Positions 1-8,170 of a stretch of 64,000 nt of DNA are shown piece after piece. The DNA comes from an uncultured Aequorivita sp. GTDB taxonomy: Bacteria; Bacteroidota; Bacteroidia; Flavobacteriales; Flavobacteriaceae. Numbering within the stretch: position 1 is the stretch's first letter; every line of letters begins with the position of its first letter. Under the pieces are notes generated by a model. The model ran no database searches and was not told the DNA's origin. It was given only the letters and a program-made list of their open reading frames with translations. Made by a program: the position numbers and the translations under genes. The stretch is from assembly GCA_937125455.1 (NCBI GenBank), contig CAKZLK010000061.1, positions 51,836-115,835 of the forward strand. Reading direction: 5' to 3'.

Positions 1-78
1 GACTTTATTTATAACATAAAAAAAGAATTTAATAATGAAAACATTACTATTGAAGAATTTAATATACTAATTGCACTT

Positions 79-309
79 TTGATTCATAAACAGTTTCTCC
101 CAAAACATCCAAACATGAGTGCAATACACGATGTGTTTGTTCCAGCTTTAGATGTAAAGAAATTTACCAAGTCACATTTCCGAGATGAGCAAAAAAATTA
201 TAACGATTTTTTAAATTTAAAGATAAAACCTGACCCTTATACAAAGCAAAGGATTGATAGTGTTAATCAAAAAATTAGAAACGCAAAAGATTCTGTTGGA
301 TTACAATAG
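79..309 (+). CDS. hypothetical protein, possibly 5'-truncated or mobile-element related
   Basis: ORF track; no recognised domain. Confidence 0.35.
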   Translation: MIHKQFLPKHPNMSAIHDVFVPALDVKKFTKSHFRDEQKNYNDFLNLKIKPDPYTKQRIDSVNQKIRNAKDSVGLQ

Positions 310-428
310 TTGCGCTAATTAATAGCACATTTGGTGCAAGTAATTAACCCCCTAATCATAATTTAAGAGCATAAATACCTCCATAAGTTTGCCATAGAAA
401 ACGAATAACAAATCAAAATTCGATCGCT

Positions 429-698
429 ATGCAAACTATAGAATTTAAACTTCCCGAGAGCCTTACCGATGAGATTAAGGCATTGAAGAAAGAACTTCAA
501 GAAATAAAAGACAATTTCATACCCAAAGAACAAACAAAATACCTTAGTAGAAATCAGGTAGCAGAAATGCTTGGAATAAATGTTTCAAGTGTTCATAATT
601 GGACGCAAAAAGGTATTCTTCAAGCATACCAAATTGGCGGTCGGGTTTACTATAAACGTAAGGAATTGGAAGCAGCAATTGTAAAGCTTCAAAAATAA
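429..698 (+). CDS. excisionase/MerR-like helix-turn-helix DNA-binding protein
   Basis: Motif YLSRNQVAEMLGINVSSVHNWTQKGILQAYQIGGRVYYKRKELEAAI, typical of Bacteroidetes mobile-element HTH_17-type proteins. Confidence 0.75.
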   Translation: MQTIEFKLPESLTDEIKALKKELQEIKDNFIPKEQTKYLSRNQVAEMLGINVSSVHNWTQKGILQAYQIGGRVYYKRKELEAAIVKLQK

Positions 699-704
699 TA
701 GGCT

Positions 705-2180
705 ATGAAAGGAAACAAAAAACATAGCCTTCCAAAAAAATCAAAAAAGAAAGCATCTAACAACGTTTCAAAGTTTCAGGAACTGAAATTTTGGCTATTT
801 AATAGTAAAAACGGAAAGCATATAATAGACCCTGCTTTGTTGTCTGATTTTTTAGAAAAAAACAATTTTTACAATGTTAGTTATTTCGGAACTCGTTTAA
901 TTGTTAAAGTAGATTATAACATTGCTAAAATCCTAAAACCACAGGAAGTCTATAATTTTGTTATCGAGTATGTGAAACAACAAAAAAAGAATGATCTACG
1001 CTCCCAATTTATTAAGGATGGTGAAGCCCTTCTCATAAGCAAAAAAGCGATTTTGGGCAGTTTGCAAGAACTAACATTAAAGCGATTCAAAGACACAAAA
1101 TACTCAGGAATATTCTTTTTCAAAAATATATTTGTCGTAATAAATAAAGCTGGATTTAAGTCCTATGAATACTCAAAACTTAGCGAGGTTATAAAGGGAT
1201 ATTTTATTTTTGAAAGCCAAATTATAGACAACACTTTCCAACCTCAAAACGACTACAAGAAAAGCCAGTTTTATGAGTTTTTGAAACTTTCTACCAATGA
1301 AAAAACCCACCTTAAAAATGTAATTACTTCCCTTGGGTACATATTGCATAGGTACAAAAACCCAAGTGTCGCCAAAGCAATTATTTTAAGTGATATTTTG
1401 AGTCAAGCCACCAATACCGCCAGCGGTCGAAGCGGAAAGGGTTTAATGATAAAAGCATTAGCGGAAGTTTTAAATGTGGTTGAGTATAACGGCAAGAACT
1501 TAGATTTAAGTAAGGATAAATTTGTTTTCCAATCAATTACACCCCAAACGGATTTATTTGTATTACAGGACGTGGAACAAAGTTTCAGTTTTGAAGCTCT
1601 CTTTGCCGTGCTTACCGATAAAATGAATATCGAAAAGAAGCACCAAGACAAAATTACTCTTGATTTTGAAAGTAGTCCTAAAATTGCCGTAACAACAAAT
1701 TACACGCTATCTGATAAAGGCGGAAGTTATACAGATAGGAAACACGTTGTTTTACTTAACAACCACTTCAACAGCACCAACAAACCCGAAAACCATTTTA
1801 AGAATTTGTTTTTTATAGAATGGGATGATAAAGAATATCAACGATTCTACTCCTTTATGATTTTTTGCCTAAAAAAGTATTTCAAAAGTGGCTTGATTAA
1901 TTATGACAGTCCCGAACTGCGTTTGCAAAAATTAGAGGTTGATACAAGCAAAGATTTCCTAAAACTTATGAAATCGACTTACGGCAAATTAAATGAAAAT
2001 TACTTATTGAAAGATATAGCGAAAGCCCTTGGCGATTCAATTAACAGCAATAATGGAAGTGTTAGGAGTCGGGTTGCAAGTGGATGGATTAATATTTGGG
2101 CAGATTTTAAAGGCTATAATGTTGAAAGACTTGAAAGTGGTGGGATTGTTAAGTTTGGTTTTACCAAAAAGAAAAGTTAG
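705..2180 (+). CDS. primase/SF3-like helicase of a plasmid or integrative element
   Basis: Walker A-like ASGRSGKGLMIKAL, acidic TDLFVLQDVEQ, TTNYTLSDKGGSYTDRKHVVLL; follows the excisionase-like gene. Confidence 0.6.
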   Translation: MKGNKKHSLPKKSKKKASNNVSKFQELKFWLFNSKNGKHIIDPALLSDFLEKNNFYNVSYFGTRLIVKVDYNIAKILKPQEVYNFVIEYVKQQKKNDLRSQFIKDGEALLISKKAILGSLQELTLKRFKDTKYSGIFFFKNIFVVINKAGFKSYEYSKLSEVIKGYFIFESQIIDNTFQPQNDYKKSQFYEFLKLSTNEKTHLKNVITSLGYILHRYKNPSVAKAIILSDILSQATNTASGRSGKGLMIKALAEVLNVVEYNGKNLDLSKDKFVFQSITPQTDLFVLQDVEQSFSFEALFAVLTDKMNIEKKHQDKITLDFESSPKIAVTTNYTLSDKGGSYTDRKHVVLLNNHFNSTNKPENHFKNLFFIEWDDKEYQRFYSFMIFCLKKYFKSGLINYDSPELRLQKLEVDTSKDFLKLMKSTYGKLNENYLLKDIAKALGDSINSNNGSVRSRVASGWINIWADFKGYNVERLESGGIVKFGFTKKKS

Positions 2181-2250
2181 CCAAGTGAGTGATTTTGAAA
2201 TAAAAACGCAAAGAATAATTGTAGGGTTAGGAATTCGGCACCCCCCTTGA

Positions 2251-2359
2251 GGTGGGTCAGTAGGCTTATTTTAAAAAAGGGTATGCAAGAAAAGGCGATA
2301 AATATTTACATAAACTCAAATATTAAGCACCTGACCCTAGAAATTGGTGGGTCAGTAGG
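2251..2359. repeat. 14-bp direct repeat GGTGGGTCAGTAGG (2251-2264 and 2346-2359) plus inverted repeat CTGACCC/GGGTCAG (2331-2355)
   Basis: Read directly in the intergenic region downstream of the primase. Confidence 0.6.
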
Positions 2360-2516
2360 GTAATTTCTGGTATTACGCAGACGAGGAAAAAAACATATAT
2401 ATAAAAGAAGGTAACAATTTACCCCCCTAACCCTCAGACAGCTTAAATAGCAAAAAATAAATAATTAAACAAGTGGCAGTTGTTGGTTAAACATTGCAAC
2501 TATAAATTTTAAAATA

Positions 2517-3224
2517 ATGAAAGACAAAGTAAAATTAGATTTTGACCAAAATGGTTACGATAGCTTAAAAAATTATGTATTGGAAACTGGCGAAATAATC
2601 TTAAAAGCTAAAACCATATTAAACAACCTTGAAGTTAAATGCAATACCAAGGATTTAATTGATGGCGAGTTCATTTCAAGATTTCACGAACACCACAAAA
2701 ACGCTCACCAAAATGAAACCGATGGTTTTGCAAAAAGGTTAAGCTACGAAAAGTATATTGAAATGCTTGAGCTTGATACAACGCCATTAATAGAGCTGGA
2801 AAGCACCTACAAATCAAGGGTTGAAAGATCTTATGAATTTTATTCTAAGAATAATAGCTTTTATAAATATTGTGAGTTTAGAGCTCCAAGGAGTGCATTT
2901 TTGAAAGATTTTTTAGATGATGCTCCAAACAAAATATCAATATTACTGAAAGACCTTTTTAAAATTTCAAGGGATAAAGTGATAATAAATATTAATGAAG
3001 AACTTTTTACACTTTATACCACAAACAGCAAACAAATTTTAATTATAAATACAGTTCGAGAATTAATTAAGAATTGTGAAATGCTTGGAAAAAAGGTAGA
3101 TGAGGTACGGCCGTTAATTAAAGAATATCTTGTTGAGGGAAATATTCTAAGCGAAAAAATAGGTTTGAGCAATGATATGAAAACAATAAATTTTAATAAT
3201 AATAAAATACTTACAATCAAATGA
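2517..3224 (+). CDS. hypothetical protein
   Basis: ORF track, good coding character. Confidence 0.6.
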   Translation: MKDKVKLDFDQNGYDSLKNYVLETGEIILKAKTILNNLEVKCNTKDLIDGEFISRFHEHHKNAHQNETDGFAKRLSYEKYIEMLELDTTPLIELESTYKSRVERSYEFYSKNNSFYKYCEFRAPRSAFLKDFLDDAPNKISILLKDLFKISRDKVIININEELFTLYTTNSKQILIINTVRELIKNCEMLGKKVDEVRPLIKEYLVEGNILSEKIGLSNDMKTINFNNNKILTIK

Positions 3225-3370
3225 AAACAGAATATAACACAATGGTTGTAGTGGCAGACACAAGAACCAAATTAGAGAAAAAAATAGTCGATGAATTTCA
3301 CAAAGGTCATGAACCTTTATCGGATGTAATTGAAGCGGACGGTCAATTTCAAATCGAACTAACTAATTAA
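3221..3370 (+). CDS. small hypothetical protein (49 aa) overlapping the upstream stop codon
   Basis: ATGA overlap with the preceding CDS; MKTEYNTMVVVADTRTKLEKKIVDEFHKGHEPLSDVIEADGQFQIELTN. Confidence 0.5.
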   Translation: MKTEYNTMVVVADTRTKLEKKIVDEFHKGHEPLSDVIEADGQFQIELTN

Positions 3371-3374
3371 ATTT

Positions 3375-3521
3375 ATGGAGGAAAAAATAAAAATTTTAGA
3401 AAGCAATTGCACGCCAGAATTTGAAAAAACAATTAATGAGTATTTAAAAAAAGGATGGAAAATCAAAGGCAATTTGCTAAATAACAACGGCTGTTTAACG
3501 TTAATGATAATCAAAAAGTAA
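3375..3521 (+). CDS. small hypothetical protein (48 aa)
   Basis: MEEKIKILESNCTPEFEKTINEYLKKGWKIKGNLLNNNGCLTLMIIKK, preceded closely by another small ORF. Confidence 0.45.
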   Translation: MEEKIKILESNCTPEFEKTINEYLKKGWKIKGNLLNNNGCLTLMIIKK

Positions 3522-3547
3522 GTTTAGCCTTATTTGATTATTGAGGG

Positions 3548-3901
3548 ATGGTTTGTCATTTTACCATCCCTTTTTTTACGCTTAAATCTGAAATAAATTA
3601 TATTAAATGGAAATATTCCATATTTTTGGAATTTATCCAAATGGTTTATACAGATTATTTTTCAAGATATATTAAAGAATGTGGAGTACCACCATTATCC
3701 AAGGAACAATGGCAACGGCTGTTAAATATTGTCTATATGGAAGCGTTGGTGACTGCTACTTCCGAATGTGGTGAGCGACGTATAAAGAATTACCAGACTT
3801 ATAGGCATACAAAATCCCTTAATGAATTAACTGGGAGAAAAAAACCATATTATTTGATAGGAGAAATGCTTAAATTGTCGGATCAAAAGCCAGTCCGATA
3901 A
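3548..3901 (+). CDS. hypothetical protein; likely start at 3641 (MVYTDYFSRYIKECG...)
   Basis: ORF track. Confidence 0.45.
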   Translation: MVCHFTIPFFTLKSEINYIKWKYSIFLEFIQMVYTDYFSRYIKECGVPPLSKEQWQRLLNIVYMEALVTATSECGERRIKNYQTYRHTKSLNELTGRKKPYYLIGEMLKLSDQKPVR

Positions 3902-4407
3902 AACACTTTCTATTCATATCTTTTCTTTTCCTCGGGTGTAGGGATGCGCCAAAAGAAAACTACGAGCTAAACCGTGAACTGCAACAAACAAAAGCAGAAA
4001 TACAAAGATTGGAAAGACTTAATGATAGTCTTAGCGAGCAATTGGAAAAATGCGATGACTGGGTGAAAATGTTGGAACGTGATTAAATCCTTTGGTAATT
4101 TATATATACCATCCCTTTTTTGTTATGAAAATCAAGTAGCACCCCTGAAGCCTTAAAAATATTGGGTTTTGAAACAATACATATTTATTAAAATTTGGAA
4201 AAACTACAATTCACAACAAAAACCATAACAAGATGTCAAATCTGTGTAACGTATATGTGCTTTGGGGGGCGTAACATATTGTACTAAAAATAAAGTTAGG
4301 GGAAAGTACCTTTTTCTTTCCTTAAAAAATAAAATTATATATTTAAAATCACGAATAAGCAATTGGAACAAAAAATTTATATAAATAATATTCAAAATTT
4401 ATAATAG

Positions 4408-7400
4408 TTGAAAAATAAATTTCTTTTAAGAATATCTCTAATGATTTTATATTTGTGTGGACTATCTATTTTTGCACAAAATAATATTGTAACTACCCCC
4501 CATGACAATTCGAGAGAAGATTTAGCCTTCTATTATTTCATGAAGGATGTCAGCAATGAGAAAGCAAGCTCCATTGTTAATGATTTTCTTATAAAAGATA
4601 GTGAAACCGCTCTCTTATATCAAAAATTATCAGAAGATTTTTTAAAAAAACAAGATACTATAAGATATATAATCTTATCTAGTAAATTAGTGGAAAGTGG
4701 TTTCAATTTTCCAAGAAAAAAGCCACTTATTTATTTTTTAGCATCTAATCGTCATGATTTAATAAATCCTAAGTCTTTAAAAAAGTTAGTTGAAAACACT
4801 AAATGGAATAAAGAAGAAACGGAATTATTAATAGACTTATTTTTTAAAAAAAATAAGTTCATAGATCAACAAAACCATGAAAACATTATTATTCTATATC
4901 AAAATCTGGAAATCAGCAGTAAAAATATTACGAAGATAATAGAGAAATTAAAAAGCTATAAAATCTCCCGAGAAGACATTAATCTCAATACGATTAAAGG
5001 GAGAAAATACAGAACATTAGTCACTGTTTTATTTAACAAAAAATTGAACAAAGATAATTTACAAAATTTATTGAAAATTTTAGATACTAATTATTTACCC
5101 AACGTAGTTGTCATGAGTAGTTCTAATTTCAAAAAAATAAGCAGCTATAAAAATCGACACGATTATTTAGGCAGAACTGCTAGACGTATTTTATATAGTT
5201 ATGACGGAAATTCAGAAAATTTAGATTTTTTACTTGATCTCACATTAAATATCAATGCAACAAATAAAAAGAAAAATGATTACCTGAGAACTCTCAATTA
5301 TGGGTTTAACAAAATTTCAGACTCAAATTTCTTAAAATACACGAGTTTATTTTTGAAGGAACCGTATTTATCCAATAAAGCTCAAGAATTACTTTATCGT
5401 CCCCAAATTTATAATATTTCACCAGTTTTGGATTCTGAATACATCCAAAATGTTATAAATAAACTCCCCTTAGATAATAAAAATCTAGAGAATATCACTT
5501 TAACAAAACTGAGCAGCTCTATTAATAATGAAAAATCTGCTAATATTATCTTAGAATATATAAAAAAAAATAATTTAGAAAAAAAGGAAGCAATAAAAAA
5601 AAATCTTAGAGCAAAAGGGTATTTTGATGAATCTTTAGATAAAATAATTTCTTCAATAATTGAAGAAAACAAAGAGCTTATTGACATTCAAAAAACACAC
5701 ACAGGTTTAAAAACTTTAAATTGGTATAATTTCAATCGACCAATTTTAAGCCACGAACAAATAGATCGAATATTAAATGCTTCTGATTTTATTCAGAATA
5801 CCCAAGTATATTTTATCCTTCTAGAAAATCAAAAATTAACTCAGAATCAACTAGATTTTTTATTTCAAATTATTGAAGATGGAAATCTAAAAGTTGCATC
5901 TTTTTTTTATAATACATTTAAAAATAATAAACTCAATGAAATTAATACACATAAATTTTTAAAGCTCTATTCTAAAGAAAATTTAAGGAAACTATATGAT
6001 GCGGTGGATGATAGAGATGCAAACTTATTGCCAAATTACAGAACACATTATTCAGTTTTTTTTGAGGGATTAGACCCTAAAGTTTTACAACCTTTTATTC
6101 TAAATGAATATTTTGCTTCAATATACGAAACGACACCTTTTTATAACATAGGTGATAATGCGCAAATTTATAGACAATTGTTATACCACAGTTTAATATA
6201 CCAGTACTCAACTCATGATGAAAATTTACTTCAAATTACGAGAATATCAAACAAAGACAAGAATGATGTTAAACTCTATTTGAAAAATCTTGATTTAAAA
6301 AACAATAAACAAATTTCAAAAAATTTATTGTTAAATCTAATTAATTATTTATCCGATAACAGAGATTTATTGGATAAGAAAAACTTTATATATTATTCAG
6401 ATATATCAAAGCTTATTATTGAAGAAACTTCTTGGGAATATAATGACATAGGGTTTTTAGAAAAATTGACAGAACTAATGAGTTACGGTGGTAATTCAGA
6501 AATAACAAAGTCAAAAATAAAAACTCTTAAAGAAATCAATTATAAGAATCAAAAAATTATAGATTGGGCTCTGCCATTTATTATTACATTTTTACTTTTT
6601 TCATTGGTGGTAATTACATTTTCAATTGTTATTTATATTAAAGGAAATAGTTTTTCACTTGAAAATACTATAATGGATTGGAAATTCGAAGTAGGTAAAG
6701 TGAATATAATGGCACGAACCCCAATAATTGGATTTATTAAATTAATAAGACCTTTCAGAAATAAAATCTTAAATCAAAACAAACCTTATTTATTAAGAGA
6801 GCTTAATATTAATCTTGGTAAAAACATTTATGACAAATTAAATGTTAATGATAAAAATATTGTTACCAATAAAATATATGAAACCTTGAATTCACAAATG
6901 GATTTTAAAATGATATTAGGTGATTCAGGCACAGGTAAAACAGTTTTACTATCAAATTATATCCTAAATTCAGATAAGCACATCATATATTTAAAGGCAA
7001 ATGAAATTGATGAGAAAATTATCAATACTATTAGCAAAAGAGTTGATGGTTTATTGAAAGACACAAAATTTATTACTTGGTGTTTAAAAAAAGGTGAAAT
7101 TCAATTATGTATAGATGGATTAAACGAAATCAATATAATTAAACAATCAAAAATAATTGAGGAGATTAAAGATTCTAAGTTTTCAGACATCATTATTTCT
7201 TCACAAAAAACTAGAGCAATATCAAAAGACAAATTTTACTTAGAATTAAAAGGAATTCATGAAGACAACTTAAAAGACTTTTTAAACAAGTATGAAAGAA
7301 GTGAAAATTATCAAAATAATCTAGAAACTTTCCTTAAAAACAATCAAAAGGATAATAAATCACATTTAACTAATACTATGGATTTATTTGTAATTTCTGA

Positions 7401-7893
7401 ACTATTAAATCGAAATATCGAAGTTGATCTTTACAATATTTATAGCCAGCAAGTGAATGCCGCAATAATGAATTACCAAGAAAATAATAATGGAAAATTT
7501 CCGTTAGATCAAATTACTTCACAAGCGTACAAATTAAAGTCTGAGGGACTATCAAGAATTGATTCTACGGGAATTGAAGAAGCTCTTGAGTCATTGTTAG
7601 AATATAAAGTTGTTAATAAAAGAGAATTAGAAAAATCCAAAAACTGGAATTTTAGACACGATAAAATTGAAGATTATTTTGTTTGTGAACACTTTTCAAA
7701 AAATAAAAAATTAATTTTTAATCATCTTGGAGATATTGAGTTTATTGGTGTTTATGCATATATAGCAAAAAAACCCACGGAATTTGATATTAAGAAGATT
7801 AATGCTGCGTTATATGCAAAAGCTGATGAAATGCAGGATTGGACAATTCACAGTTCCTTTTGGAATAAATTAAATCAAAATCGAGACACTTAG
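4408..7893 (+). CDS. large signal-peptide protein with extracytoplasmic helical region, one TM segment and a cytoplasmic STAND/NACHT-like NTPase domain
   Basis: N-terminal MKNKFLLRISLMILYLCGLSIFAQNN; TM IIDWALPFIITFLLFSLVVITFSIVIYI; Walker A MILGDSGTGKTVLL; Walker B-like IQLCIDGLNEI; TTG start. Confidence 0.7.
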   Translation: MKNKFLLRISLMILYLCGLSIFAQNNIVTTPHDNSREDLAFYYFMKDVSNEKASSIVNDFLIKDSETALLYQKLSEDFLKKQDTIRYIILSSKLVESGFNFPRKKPLIYFLASNRHDLINPKSLKKLVENTKWNKEETELLIDLFFKKNKFIDQQNHENIIILYQNLEISSKNITKIIEKLKSYKISREDINLNTIKGRKYRTLVTVLFNKKLNKDNLQNLLKILDTNYLPNVVVMSSSNFKKISSYKNRHDYLGRTARRILYSYDGNSENLDFLLDLTLNINATNKKKNDYLRTLNYGFNKISDSNFLKYTSLFLKEPYLSNKAQELLYRPQIYNISPVLDSEYIQNVINKLPLDNKNLENITLTKLSSSINNEKSANIILEYIKKNNLEKKEAIKKNLRAKGYFDESLDKIISSIIEENKELIDIQKTHTGLKTLNWYNFNRPILSHEQIDRILNASDFIQNTQVYFILLENQKLTQNQLDFLFQIIEDGNLKVASFFYNTFKNNKLNEINTHKFLKLYSKENLRKLYDAVDDRDANLLPNYRTHYSVFFEGLDPKVLQPFILNEYFASIYETTPFYNIGDNAQIYRQLLYHSLIYQYSTHDENLLQITRISNKDKNDVKLYLKNLDLKNNKQISKNLLLNLINYLSDNRDLLDKKNFIYYSDISKLIIEETSWEYNDIGFLEKLTELMSYGGNSEITKSKIKTLKEINYKNQKIIDWALPFIITFLLFSLVVITFSIVIYIKGNSFSLENTIMDWKFEVGKVNIMARTPIIGFIKLIRPFRNKILNQNKPYLLRELNINLGKNIYDKLNVNDKNIVTNKIYETLNSQMDFKMILGDSGTGKTVLLSNYILNSDKHIIYLKANEIDEKIINTISKRVDGLLKDTKFITWCLKKGEIQLCIDGLNEINIIKQSKIIEEIKDSKFSDIIISSQKTRAISKDKFYLELKGIHEDNLKDFLNKYERSENYQNNLETFLKNNQKDNKSHLTNTMDLFVISELLNRNIEVDLYNIYSQQVNAAIMNYQENNNGKFPLDQITSQAYKLKSEGLSRIDSTGIEEALESLLEYKVVNKRELEKSKNWNFRHDKIEDYFVCEHFSKNKKLIFNHLGDIEFIGVYAYIAKKPTEFDIKKINAALYAKADEMQDWTIHSSFWNKLNQNRDT

Positions 7894-8170
7894 TATGATT
7901 TATTAAAGAATTTATAATGTCATATTAAATCGTGAAATTGAATTCATGAATAAGGCCTTGAATGACTTTATTTACTAAATCTTCTTTGTGTATGTTCGTT
8001 AATTTCTCCAACTGCTTGGATTGAGTGTTTTTCAAGAAACTTGAAATATATGAAGGAAATAAGCGGAGTTTTGTGTCAAAGTCTTTTGAAGCTCTTTTAC
8101 CTATCCAACTCTTAAAAGTAAAGCATCTTCAATAGCTCAAATGTTAACTCTGTATATATTCCTTTTGCCA

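Noticed and set aside
1403-1651. Minus-strand ORF inside the primase gene
   Set aside because: Antisense to a clear coding gene, no domain features; typical spurious ORF, as are most other antisense track ORFs.
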